Shown in pieces: positions 35,831 to 44,254 of a DNA stretch of 64,000 bases. The stretch's first letter is position 1, and each line of letters begins with the position of its first letter. Source of the stretch: Roseiarcus sp963709185. Lineage in GTDB: Bacteria > Pseudomonadota > Alphaproteobacteria > Rhizobiales > Beijerinckiaceae. A program made the translations under genes and the position numbers. The notes beneath the pieces are model-generated. The model was given only the letters and a program-made list of their open reading frames with translations, had not been told where the DNA came from and searched no databases. The DNA is taken from positions 138,010 to 202,009 of the forward strand of contig CAVPVQ010000026.1 of the NCBI GenBank assembly GCA_963709185.1. Reading direction: 5' to 3'.

Positions 35831-37248
35831 TTAGTGGTCGGCGGCGCGCGCGGCGTCGGCGAGCTGGCCCTCCACCGCTTCGGTCGATCCCAGGCCATTG
35901 TAGTAGGCGTTGAGGATGACGGCGACCACGGTCGTCAGAATGATGCCGGAATCGAGGATCGGCTTGAGGGCGATCGGGAAATTCTTGAAGAACGCCGGCG
36001 CAATCAGCGGAATGAGGCCGGCGCCGACGCCGATCGCGACGATGAACAGGTTGTTGCGATTGTTGCGGAAGTCGACGCCGCCGAGAATGCGCACGCCGGT
36101 CGCCGCCACCATGCCGAACATCACGATGCCGGCGCCGCCCGAGGACTTCGACGGGGACCGCCGCGACGATCGCGGCGAGCTTGGGCACGAGACTGAGGAC
36201 GATCAGGATCAGGCCGCCCGCCACCGCGACAAAACGCGAGCGAATGCCGGTGACACCGACCAGCCCAACGTTCTGCGAGAACGACGTATAGGGAAAGGCG
36301 TTGAGGATGCCGCCGATGATCGTGCCGACGCCATCGGCGCGCAAGCCGCGCGTGATGTCGTCGGGTCCGAGCTTCTTGCCGGTCATGTCGCCGAGCGCGA
36401 GGAACATGCCGGTCGATTCGATCATCACCACGATCATCACGACGCACATCGTGACGATCGGCACGAGCTGGAAGTCGGGCAGGCCGAACTGGAACGGCGT
36501 GACGACGCCAAAAGAGGCCGCCGCGCCGACAGCGCCGAAACTCATCTTGCCAAGCAGCGCCGCGACGATCGCGCCGGCGACGATGCCGAGCAGCACGGAG
36601 ATGTTGGCGAGAAAGCCCTTGCCGTATTTGGTGAGGCCGAGGATGACGATGAGGACAAGCAGGGACAGCGCGAAGCCATCGAGCGAGTCGCGGTTCGGAT
36701 TGTCGATCACGCCCTTGAACTGCCCGTCGACGATGTTGGGCACCTTGAACGGCCCCTCGGCCCAGCCGATGCCGATGCGCATCAGCGAAATGCCGATCAC
36801 CATGATGATCGAGCCGGTCACGACGGGCGGAAACAACACGATCAGCCGGCTCATCAGCGGCGCGACCAGCACCGCGAAAACCCCGGCGGCGATGACCGAT
36901 CCGTAGATCACCGTGAGCGCCGCGGTCGGGGCGCCTCGCCGCCTCCTTCGCCGCGCCGATCAGGGCGAGCATCGGCGCGACCGAAGCGAAGGTGACGCCC
37001 ATCATCACGGGCAGGCGGATGCCGACGCCGGGCAAGCCGAACGCCTGCACGAGCGTGGCGAGACCGCAGGCGAGAATGTCCGCGCTGATCAGGAACGCGC
37101 GCTGGTCGGGAGGCAAGCCGGCGGCGCCGGCCAGAATCAGCGGCACTGCGACGGCGCCCGCGTACATCACCAGAACATGCTGCAAGCCCAACGCCGCGAG
37201 GCGCGGCGGCGGCAACATCTCGTCGACCGCACTAAACCCGTCAGACAT
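35831..37248 (-). CDS. NCS2-family nucleobase permease, two +1 frameshifts
   Basis: About 471 residues after removing one extra base near 36921-36946 and one in the CCC at 36138-36140. It has about 12-14 membrane helices. NCS2 motifs: LGLQHVLVMYAGAVAVPLI at the start, LPVMMGVTFASVAPM, the substrate segment IESTGMFLALGDMTG and NAFPYTSFSQNVGLVGVTG. NCS2 proteins import xanthine, uric acid or uracil with protons. ATG 37248 has GGAG five bases upstream. The gene precedes psuG on the same strand (126 bases), so the cargo may be pseudouridine, uracil or a related base. Confidence 0.87.
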
Positions 37249-37454
37249 GGCTCTCCCCCCGAACATGGGCGCGGCAAGACGCGTCCTTGGGACATACTAG
37301 GCCCGGTGATGAAAAATGCGCCAGTGGAAACTTCGCCCCGAGGCGGACCGGCGCCGTGCGCCGTCGTCGGCGGGCCTGGTCAGGCGAGCCGGGTCTTTAC
37401 GCGCGCGCCAATCTGGTCAACAAATCGTTCCATCGCTGGCTCGGAGGCGCGCCC

Positions 37455-38147
37455 ATGGACGAGAAAAAGGCGGACCATCTCCGGAGCGTTCCGCCGAGTC
37501 TCACCGCGGCGATCCGGCGCGCCCGGATCGAGGGCGCCGAGCAAAACCAGGCGGTGGCCGAGCTTCGTGAGGCCGAAGTCGGCCGCCTGCAATTGCTCGA
37601 AGAAGCGATTCGTCCGGTGATCGCCCAGGCGCCTGAAGGCGTCGATCTGTTCGACGTCGGCCTCGCCTATGGCGAGCGACCGCGTCTCTTCATCGATATG
37701 ATCGGCTTCGTCGAAATGGGGCACGACCGGCGCAGCTATCGTTTCCTGCAGGATACCCGGCACGGACGGGTGCTGATCGCCGAAACCGAGCGCATCGACC
37801 GGGCGGTCGCGGCGATCACCGACTATGTCGCGCGCCGGCTGCTCGAACGCGAGCGCGCGCTGGCCTCCGACTGGCGCAGCAAGAACGACGAGCCTTCGCC
37901 GACCCGAACGCTGGCGCGCGCATCGGCGCTCGCCAGCGCGGCGGAGCGAGGCGAGCCGACGGCCGAGGGCGCTGACGCTTCGCCGCGCCGCTCGCGCTGG
38001 AGTAAAGTGGGCGACTTCTTCAGTTTCCTGTTGCTGGCGCTCGGCTCGATGACGTTTTGTCTGATCCTCGCCATCGCCGCCTATGCGATTTGGGAAATCT
38101 GGGGCCGCGCGCTGTGGATGGCGCGCTTTGGCCACGCCCCGTTCTGA
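37455..38147 (+). CDS. Conserved hypothetical protein with C-terminal membrane anchor
   Basis: 230 residues. A soluble part of about 175 residues begins MDEKKADHLRSVPPSLTAAI and includes FDVGLAYGERPRLFIDMIGFVEM and YRFLQDTRHGRVLIAET, a pattern I associate with unnamed alphaproteobacterial proteins. One membrane helix near the end (FSFLLLALGSMTFCLILAIAAY) leaves the soluble part in the cytoplasm. ATG 37455 has GGAGG seven bases upstream. No neighbour suggests a job. Confidence 0.78.
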   Translation: MDEKKADHLRSVPPSLTAAIRRARIEGAEQNQAVAELREAEVGRLQLLEEAIRPVIAQAPEGVDLFDVGLAYGERPRLFIDMIGFVEMGHDRRSYRFLQDTRHGRVLIAETERIDRAVAAITDYVARRLLERERALASDWRSKNDEPSPTRTLARASALASAAERGEPTAEGADASPRRSRWSKVGDFFSFLLLALGSMTFCLILAIAAYAIWEIWGRALWMARFGHAPF

Positions 38148-38196
38148 CGATCGGCGACGAGCGAGCCTGGCAATAACGCCCAGGTCCGGTGCGGCG

Positions 38197-39045
38197 TCAC
38201 GAGACGGGAAAATCGGCGCCCTCGGTGACGGCGGCCCAGGATTCGAAATCAACGCTCAACGATTTGACCTTCGCGCGACCAGCGGCGAGGGCGGCCTTTC
38301 CCAGCATCAAACGGAGTGGCGCGTCCGGCGCCTCGACCGCCTGGACGATGGCGGCGGCGGCGCGGACCGGATCGCCCGGTTGTTTGCCGCTGTAGCCGCG
38401 TATCATGCGATTGCGCTCGCCCGCCGTGGCGTCGTAGTCGGCGATCCGATGTTGCGTCTCATTGGCCGACCGACCCGCCCAATCGGTGCGGAAACCGCTC
38501 GGCTCGACGATCAGCACCTTGACGCCAAGCGGCGCGGTCTCCTGCGCCAGCGCCTCGGAAAGCCCCTCGAGGGCGAATTTGGTGGCGTTGTAATAGCCGA
38601 CCGCCGGCGCGCCGCGAACGCCGCCCATCGAGGAGATGTTGACGATATGGCCGGCGCGCCGCGCGCGCATGCCCGGCAATGCTGCGCGGGTCATGTTGGC
38701 CAGGCCCCAGAAATTGATCTCGAACATGCGACGGACTTCCGTGTCGTCGCTCTCCTCGACCGCGCCGAAATAGCCGACGCCCGCATTGTTCACGAGCACG
38801 TCGACCCGGCCGAATTTCGCCTCGGCGGCCTCAACGCTGGCGGCGACCTCAGCCGGCTTGGTCACGTCGAGCGCCAGGACCAGCGCGCGCTCCGGATTTC
38901 CGGTTGCGAGATCCTCGACATCGGCGGGGTTTCGCGCGGTGACGACGACGCGATAGCCACGATCGAGCGTATAACGCGCGAGCGCGCGGCCAAATCCGGT
39001 GGAGCAGCCCGTGATGAACCAAACCGGCTTGTTTTCCTGCGCCAT
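38197..39045 (-). CDS. Short-chain dehydrogenase/reductase
   Basis: 282 residues. Cofactor loop TGCSTGFGRALA, NNAGVGYFG, catalytic Ser in NISSMGG and Tyr/Lys in YYNATKFALEG are all present. It is a classical NAD(P)-dependent oxidoreductase on an unknown alcohol or ketone. ATG 39045 is preferred with GGAG seven bases upstream; GTG 39051 would add two residues. Neighbours give no pathway. Confidence 0.9.
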   Translation of the reverse strand: MAQENKPVWFITGCSTGFGRALARYTLDRGYRVVVTARNPADVEDLATGNPERALVLALDVTKPAEVAASVEAAEAKFGRVDVLVNNAGVGYFGAVEESDDTEVRRMFEINFWGLANMTRAALPGMRARRAGHIVNISSMGGVRGAPAVGYYNATKFALEGLSEALAQETAPLGVKVLIVEPSGFRTDWAGRSANETQHRIADYDATAGERNRMIRGYSGKQPGDPVRAAAAIVQAVEAPDAPLRLMLGKAALAAGRAKVKSLSVDFESWAAVTEGADFPVS

Positions 39046-39142
39046 CGCCACGCTCCTGTCATCGAGGAATTGACCGCTTCGCCGCGGTTATAGCGGCGGC
39101 TGATCGTCTTGGCGATGGCGCGTGGACGTCGGTCGCGGGACT

Positions 39143-40051
39143 TTAGATTTCGAGCGCGTCCCGCTCGCCGATTTCGCCGCCGTGCGGCATCAGTCCCCGC
39201 ACACGCGCCGACATTCGCCACAGGCCTTCCTGACGCTCCAGGCGGACCAAATGATAGGCGGCGCGCTGACGCGAGATTTTCGAGGTCGACGAAGCGGAAG
39301 GCACGCCAATGACCGGAATGCGGCCGTTCATCGTCCGGGCAGCGGCGGATTTCAGATGCGCGACCGACCGCTTGTGATTGTGCCCATGCAGGATCAGCTC
39401 CGCGCCATGGCGCACGACGATCGCCTCGAATTCACGGGCGTCGGTCAGGTTCCGCATCGCCGTCGCGCCCGACAGCAGCGGGGGATGGTGGATCATGACG
39501 ACGCGCGCCAATCCGCGCGCGCCGGCGTCTTCGAGCAGCCCGGCGAATCGGTGCAACTGGTCCTGGCCGACGTGCCCCGTCGCCATCAGCGGCCCGGTCG
39601 GCACGCCGGACGACAGGCCGATCAGCGCAATGTCCTCGCGCAGTCTCAGAAACGGAAACGCGTCGGGCGGCTTGGCTCCCGACTCGCCGGTCGTCCACGG
39701 CGCGAACAGCGCCGCCAGATAGGGCATCGAGCCATGCGCGTAGGCGTCGTGATTGCCCGGCGTGAAGCTGACATCGGCGGGCGGCCCCAGCGTGTGCATC
39801 CAGGCGACCGCCGGCGGAAACTCGGCAGGCAGGCCGATGTTCACAACGTCGCCAGTCATCGCCACATGATCGGGCCGTTGACCGCGCAGGTCGGTGACGA
39901 GCCGCCGCAACATGCCCATGTCGTTGAGACGTTCGCGTCCGCGCTTCCAGTTGACATAGCCGAGCGCCCGCTTGGTGGTGAGATCGCGAAGGCGTAGCGG
40001 CGGCATCGGCCCCAAATGCGGGTCGGAAAGGTGGGCGATCGTAAAGCTCAT
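39143..40051 (-). CDS. Calcineurin-like metallophosphoesterase
   Basis: 302 residues. Metal motifs in order: AHLSDPHLGP, AMTGDVVN, TPGNHDAY, VVMIHHPP and LHGHNHKRS. Class III cyclic-nucleotide phosphodiesterases have this layout, but so do other phosphohydrolases, and the substrate cannot be told. ATG 40051 (MSFTIAHLSDPHLG) starts directly with motif I. It diverges from the NUDIX gene. Confidence 0.9.
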   Translation of the reverse strand: MSFTIAHLSDPHLGPMPPLRLRDLTTKRALGYVNWKRGRERLNDMGMLRRLVTDLRGQRPDHVAMTGDVVNIGLPAEFPPAVAWMHTLGPPADVSFTPGNHDAYAHGSMPYLAALFAPWTTGESGAKPPDAFPFLRLREDIALIGLSSGVPTGPLMATGHVGQDQLHRFAGLLEDAGARGLARVVMIHHPPLLSGATAMRNLTDAREFEAIVVRHGAELILHGHNHKRSVAHLKSAAARTMNGRIPVIGVPSASSTSKISRQRAAYHLVRLERQEGLWRMSARVRGLMPHGGEIGERDALEI

Positions 40052-40277
40052 GAGGCCCGCTTGAGGCGCTTGCGCAACCGGGATCGAAGGTCGGACGAAA
40101 ACATCCCAGCGCAATAGGGTCGCGCGGCGGGAAAGACAACCCCACCCCTCTGGCGAGCAACGCAAAAACGCGCCGCGGCCGCGCCTGGCCGCCTTGTTCC
40201 ACCCGGCGGTCGCCGGCGTTCCGCAGTGGTCTCGCCCATGCTAGCACAGGCGTTGGTCGTCCGAAGGAGCCGGCAGG

Positions 40278-40757
40278 ATGGAGGATCGCCCGCGATCCGT
40301 GTGGAAGAGGCTGGTTCTGCGCCTCTTCCATCTCTCTTTCCTCATTTTGCGGCCGATGACGCTCGGCGTGCGCGCCGTCGTGATCGACGCGCGCGATTGC
40401 GTCCTGCTCGTGCGCCATACCTATATCGCAGGCTGGCACCTGCCGGGCGGCGGCGTCGAGCGGGGCGAGACTCTGCTGGCCTCCCTGGCGCGCGAACTCG
40501 CTGAAGAAGGCAATATCGCGATCGAGGAGGAGCCGCGCCTGTTGGGAATCTTCTTCAACAATTCCGCTTCGCCGCGCGACCACGTCGCCGTCTATGTCGT
40601 GCGCCGTTTTCGCCAAACCGCGCCACACGCCGCTGACCGCGAAATCGCCGAGGCGCGATTTTTCGCGCGCGACGCGTTGCCCGAAGGCGTGAGCCGGGCG
40701 ACGCGCGCGCGGCTCGCAGAAGCTCTCGACGGCGCGGCGATCGCCCGGACATGGTGA
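40278..40757 (+). CDS. NUDIX hydrolase
   Basis: 159 residues. The NUDIX box is complete (GGGVERGETLLASLARELAEEGN, with the required GETL, RE and EE residues), preceded by GWHLPG. It hydrolyses a nucleoside diphosphate linked to another group. The N-terminal helix VWKRLVLRLFHLSFLIL is unusually hydrophobic and may touch the membrane. ATG 40278 has AAGGAG about nine bases upstream. It converges with the end of the cox maturation genes. Confidence 0.88.
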   Translation: MEDRPRSVWKRLVLRLFHLSFLILRPMTLGVRAVVIDARDCVLLVRHTYIAGWHLPGGGVERGETLLASLARELAEEGNIAIEEEPRLLGIFFNNSASPRDHVAVYVVRRFRQTAPHAADREIAEARFFARDALPEGVSRATRARLAEALDGAAIARTW

Positions 40758-40779
40758 ATGCGGCGGCGGCGCGCGCGGC

Positions 40780-41400
40780 CTATCGCTCGAGCGTCCGCCG
40801 CGCTTCGGCCAGCGATTGCGGTGTGTCGACGTCGAGCGTCGCGCCGGGACCTGATACGTCCACTTCGACGACCTGGCCCGGAGCGGCGCCGTTGAGCAGC
40901 TTGCGGGCGCCTTCGTCGCCTTCGAGCGCGGCGATCGCCGGAAACAGCGAGCGCGACAACAGCACCGGATTGCCGCGTCGCCCCGCGACATTCGGCGCGG
41001 CGGCGAGCGCGCCTGGCTGTTCGCCGAAGACGGCGATGAGGCGTTCGATGAGGGCCGACGTCACCGCCGGCATGTCGCCAAGCAGGACCACCGCGCCAGC
41101 GGCGTCCGCCGGCAAGGCCGCGATCGCCGTCCTCAGCGACGAGGCGAGACCGTCGCGGTGGTGCGCATTGTGCGCAAACTGAAGCCCCAGTCCGTCGAGC
41201 GCCGTTTCGACGGACTGACGGTCATGGCCGGTGACGACGACGATCGGCCGCGCGGTCGACGCCAGCGCCGCCTCGGCGGCGTGACGCACCAGCGGCTTGC
41301 CCGCCAGCGCGGCTGCCAGCTTGGACGCCTGGCCGCCGCCACCCGCCTTGAATCGCGACGAGGCGCCGGCGGCCAGAATGATCGCGGCGATCCTGGCCAT
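40780..41400 (-). CDS. MobA-like NTP transferase (molybdenum cofactor cytidylyl/guanylyltransferase family)
   Basis: 206 residues. Nucleotide-binding start AAIILAAGASSRF, then SKLAAALAGKPLV, VVLLGDMPAV (metal aspartate) and RRGNPVLLS. MocA-type enzymes add CMP to molybdopterin, which is the cofactor form used by CO dehydrogenase and xanthine dehydrogenase. It starts two bases after the stop of the molybdopterin-binding gene and is the last gene of the cox cluster, so a MocA role for CoxL is likely. Confidence 0.87.
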   Translation of the reverse strand: MARIAAIILAAGASSRFKAGGGGQASKLAAALAGKPLVRHAAEAALASTARPIVVVTGHDRQSVETALDGLGLQFAHNAHHRDGLASSLRTAIAALPADAAGAVVLLGDMPAVTSALIERLIAVFGEQPGALAAAPNVAGRRGNPVLLSRSLFPAIAALEGDEGARKLLNGAAPGQVVEVDVSGPGATLDVDTPQSLAEARRTLER

Positions 41401-41402
41401 CG

Positions 41403-42410
41403 TCAGATCTCGCCATCGCCGAGCCGCGGCTGCGGACGCGAGGCGATTTCCATCAGCAGGCCGCCGACCCCCATGCCCATGATGTCGGCGGCGGTGATCG
41501 GAACGTCGGCCAGAACCCGCTGCAACACCCAGTCGAAGCCGTTTTCCTTCGGCGAGCGCGCGCAGCCCGGCGCGCCGACGATCGGCAGGGACCCGCGCGC
41601 CCCCAGCAGCAGAAGGTTTCCAGGGTCGACCGGCATCCCGAAATGATCGATCCGGCCGCCGGACGCCTCGATCGCCGCGGGAATGACGTCGCGCCGATCG
41701 GTGATCGCCGACGCGCCGAAAATCAACAGAACGTCACAGTCCGGCGCCGTCGCCGAAAGCGCCCGCGCCAGCGCCCCGAGTTCGTGCGGCACGCGCTCGT
41801 CGCGGACGATGCTGGCGCCCGCCGGCTCCAGGCGCGCCGCCAGCACGCGAAGCGTCTTGGCGACGACGCTGGGCTTGATCCCCGGCAGCAGGGTCGAGAT
41901 GACCCCGACGCGCAATGGCCGGAACGGCGCGACGCGCACCGCGCCGCCGCCGGCCGCCGTGAGCGCCGCGCCGAGCGTCTCGCCCGGCACGGCGAAGGGG
42001 ATGATCTTCACGGTGGCGACCATGTCGCCGGCCTCGACGGCGCGAAACGGCGCGAGCGTCGCGGCGGTGATCGCCTCATCCACCGCGTTCACGCGCGCGA
42101 TCGTCGCGGCCTCGACGACAACGAGACCCGCTCTCTCCGCGAAAAGATTGACCCGGCCGGTGAACGCGCGCTCGAGGCGCAAATTCCGGCCAGCGAGGCG
42201 CTCGGCGAGGCGGCGCGCCGCTTCGTCCTCGCCGACATCGCCCGCTTCGAGGCGGGCGGCAATGATCTCGGTCACACCGGCGGCCGCAAGCGCGGCCTGA
42301 TGCTCGCGCGTCACGACCTGGCCTTTCTTGAGCACGAGCCCGTCACGACGAATCGCATGAGCGACGGTGGCGCCGACAGCCTGCGCGACGGGAACCGAAC
42401 CGAATTTCAA
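41403..42410 (-). CDS. Molybdopterin-binding (MoeA/MoaB-like) protein of the cox cluster
   Basis: 335 residues. The opening FGSVPVAQAVGATVAHAIRR and LKKGQVVTREHQAAL resemble the early MoeA-like domain; the central part has the molybdopterin-binding fold (VGVISTLLPG; DCDVLLIFGASAITDRRDV), and the end reads LPIVGAPGCARSPKENGFDWVLQR. It likely helps mature or load the cofactor. TTG 42410 is chosen because it overlaps the preceding stop as TTGA and family similarity starts there. Frames further upstream read another gene out of phase. Confidence 0.85.
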   Translation of the reverse strand: MKFGSVPVAQAVGATVAHAIRRDGLVLKKGQVVTREHQAALAAAGVTEIIAARLEAGDVGEDEAARRLAERLAGRNLRLERAFTGRVNLFAERAGLVVVEAATIARVNAVDEAITAATLAPFRAVEAGDMVATVKIIPFAVPGETLGAALTAAGGGAVRVAPFRPLRVGVISTLLPGIKPSVVAKTLRVLAARLEPAGASIVRDERVPHELGALARALSATAPDCDVLLIFGASAITDRRDVIPAAIEASGGRIDHFGMPVDPGNLLLLGARGSLPIVGAPGCARSPKENGFDWVLQRVLADVPITAADIMGMGVGGLLMEIASRPQPRLGDGEI

Positions 42411-43111
42411 GCGGCGATTCCCTCTGCGCGCAACGGCTTCCTGCGCAACGCTCCGATGATCTCGCCGATGATCGAGACGGCGATTTCCGCCGGGCTGACC
42501 GCGCCGATGTCGAGGCCGATCGGCGCATGGATGCGCGCCAGCGCGGTTTCGCCGAACCCTTGCGCGCGCATCCGCTCGAGCCGCTTGGCGTGGGTCTTTC
42601 GCGAGCCCAGCGCGCCAATGTAGAAGCACTCGGCGTTCAGCGCCCGCACCAGCGCGACATCGTCGATCTTGGGATCATGGGTCAGCAGGGCGATCGCCGT
42701 ATAGGGGTCGAGCGGCGCGCGATCCAGCGCCTCGTCCGGCCATTGCGCGATGACCGGGGTGTCGGGGAACCGCTCCGGCGTGGCGAACGCGGTGCGCGGA
42801 TCGATGACCATGACGTCGAGGCCGGCGATCCGGGCGATTGGCGCCAGGGCCTGGCTGATATGCACCGCGCCGATCATCACCAGCCGGACGGTGGGCGCCT
42901 GCGCGGTCAGGAAATAGCTTCGGCCAGCGTGTTCGACCATGCCGCTCTTGCCCGAACGCAGCGCGGCTTCCAGAGCCTCGGCCAGAGGATCGGCGCCGAG
43001 CGCGTCGGCCTTGACCAGGCGTTGTTCGGCGCCGCCGATCTGCGTCACCAGGATCGCCGCGCGGCGAGCCAGCCGCTCTTCGTTCATCGCCTTGAGGAGT
43101 TCGAGGCGCAT
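42407..43111 (-). CDS. XdhC/CoxI-family maturation factor, C-terminal Rossmann domain
   Basis: 234 residues. The Rossmann part VRLVMIGAVHISQALAPIARIAGLDV, in pieces MIGAVHISQAL and VMVIDPRTAFATPERFP, continues to YIGALGSRKTHAKR. XdhC proteins bind molybdenum cofactor, promote its sulfuration and insert it. It starts one base inside the stop codon of the gene before it (TGATG), and that gene supplies the N-terminal XdhC domain, so one XdhC function is split over two genes. Confidence 0.88.
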   Translation of the reverse strand: MRLELLKAMNEERLARRAAILVTQIGGAEQRLVKADALGADPLAEALEAALRSGKSGMVEHAGRSYFLTAQAPTVRLVMIGAVHISQALAPIARIAGLDVMVIDPRTAFATPERFPDTPVIAQWPDEALDRAPLDPYTAIALLTHDPKIDDVALVRALNAECFYIGALGSRKTHAKRLERMRAQGFGETALARIHAPIGLDIGAVSPAEIAVSIIGEIIGALRRKPLRAEGIAA

Positions 43112-43434
43112 CAGTCGAGCCTCTCGACATAGATCTTGATGCGCCCGCCGCAGGAGAGGCCGACCCGCCAGGCAGTCTCGTCGGCGACGCCGAACTCCAG
43201 CACTTTCGGCGCCCCTTCGGCGATGACGTCGAGCGCCTCGGCGACCACCGCGCCTTCGACGCAGCCGCCGGAAACCGAGCCCAGAAACCGTCCCTCGCCG
43301 TCGATCACCAGATGCGAGCCGACCGGGCGCGGCGCCGAACCCCAGGTCTCGACGACGGTGGCGATGGCGACTTCACGCCCCGCCCCGCGCCAGTCCTGCG
43401 CCGCGGTCAAGATGTCCTCCTCGGTGCTCAGCAT
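43111..43434 (-). CDS. XdhC/CoxI-family N-terminal domain protein (CoxF-like)
   Basis: 107 residues covering only the XdhC N-terminal domain: ATVVETWGSAPRPVGSHLVI, GSVSGGCVEGAVV with the conserved cysteine, and VGLSCGGRIKIYVE with the second. It should bind the molybdenum cofactor together with the adjacent Rossmann-domain protein. ATG 43434 has AAGGGA upstream. In Oligotropha-type cox clusters CoxF and CoxI have comparable roles. Confidence 0.88.
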   Translation of the reverse strand: MLSTEEDILTAAQDWRGAGREVAIATVVETWGSAPRPVGSHLVIDGEGRFLGSVSGGCVEGAVVAEALDVIAEGAPKVLEFGVADETAWRVGLSCGGRIKIYVERLD

Positions 43435-43463
43435 CGCGCTTCCCTTCCCATCCGCCGTCGCGT

Positions 43464-44120
43464 TCACGAGTTCATCGCCGGCGCGACGAAACCGATCGCC
43501 TTGTGCGTTCCATCGCAATAGGGCTTGTTGTTCGAGCCGCCGCAGCGGCAAAGCGCGGTCGCCCGAACCCGGTCGATGGTGCGGCCGGTTCCGGAGAGGA
43601 TTTCCACGCTGCCGTTCACACCGAGCGGCCCGTCGGCATACGGCGTGATCTTCAACACGCCGTCGCGTGCGGCAAGCGGCTCGCTGGGCTTGGTCGCCGG
43701 CTCGCCGGTGGCGACGAACGCGGCGCCCGTATGCGATCCGTCGCAATAGGGTTTGTTGTTGGAGGCGCCGCAACGACACAGCGTCGCCCGCATGCCGATT
43801 TCCTCGCCGCCAAGTTCAATCCGGGCGCTGACCGCCAGCGGGCCGTTCTCGCGAATGGCGATGGTGTTGACGAGCGGCGCCGGCTCGGGAGCGCCGCCGT
43901 CGAGACGCGTGACCTGGATGGCCCCCGACGGGCAATTCAGCGCCACGAACATCAGGTCTTCTGCTGAAGCGGCGTCCGGATCGATCCACTCGCCCTGAAC
44001 ATTGGCCTTGAAGACGCCGGGCTGCGAAATGACGCAGCGACGCGCATGGATGCAGCGGCGTCCGTCGAAGCTGATGGTCGCCCACCGACCGGTGACCTGC
44101 TCGATCGCATTGTCGCTCAT
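43464..44120 (-). CDS. Iron-sulfur protein: divergent 4Fe-4S mono-cluster domain plus two CDGSH fingers
   Basis: 218 residues. The N-terminal part has FDGRRCIHARRCV and ALNCPSGAI, the mono-cluster domain seen in YjdI-like proteins. Two CDGSH iron-sulfur motifs follow, CRCGASNNKPYCDGSH and CRCGGSNNKPYCDGTH, each able to hold a 2Fe-2S cluster with three Cys and one His. It could store or pass electrons or clusters during CoxS maturation. ATG 44120 is chosen by domain start. Its place between the VWA gene and the XdhC genes is unusual for a cox cluster. Confidence 0.9.
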   Translation of the reverse strand: MSDNAIEQVTGRWATISFDGRRCIHARRCVISQPGVFKANVQGEWIDPDAASAEDLMFVALNCPSGAIQVTRLDGGAPEPAPLVNTIAIRENGPLAVSARIELGGEEIGMRATLCRCGASNNKPYCDGSHTGAAFVATGEPATKPSEPLAARDGVLKITPYADGPLGVNGSVEILSGTGRTIDRVRATALCRCGGSNNKPYCDGTHKAIGFVAPAMNS

Positions 44121-44254
44121 GATGGCCCCCAGGAAACAGCGGTCAATCGTCCGAGCCAAAAGATGGCGGCCCGGGAGCCGCCGCGCAAGGGATAAACGCG
44201 GCGACGCGCAAGCCGCGCGCCTTCCCTTTCTCCGAAACCACGGCGATCGTGAGG

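Noticed and set aside
35831..37248. NCS2 permease as a true pseudogene
   Set aside because: Two shifts occur, but both are +1 and the three frame segments join into one full-length permease with intact motifs, which fits read error better than decay.
39432..40991. Minus-strand frame of 519 codons across phosphoesterase and NUDIX genes
   Set aside because: It is out of phase with the phosphoesterase and antisense to the NUDIX gene; both real genes carry complete motifs in other frames.
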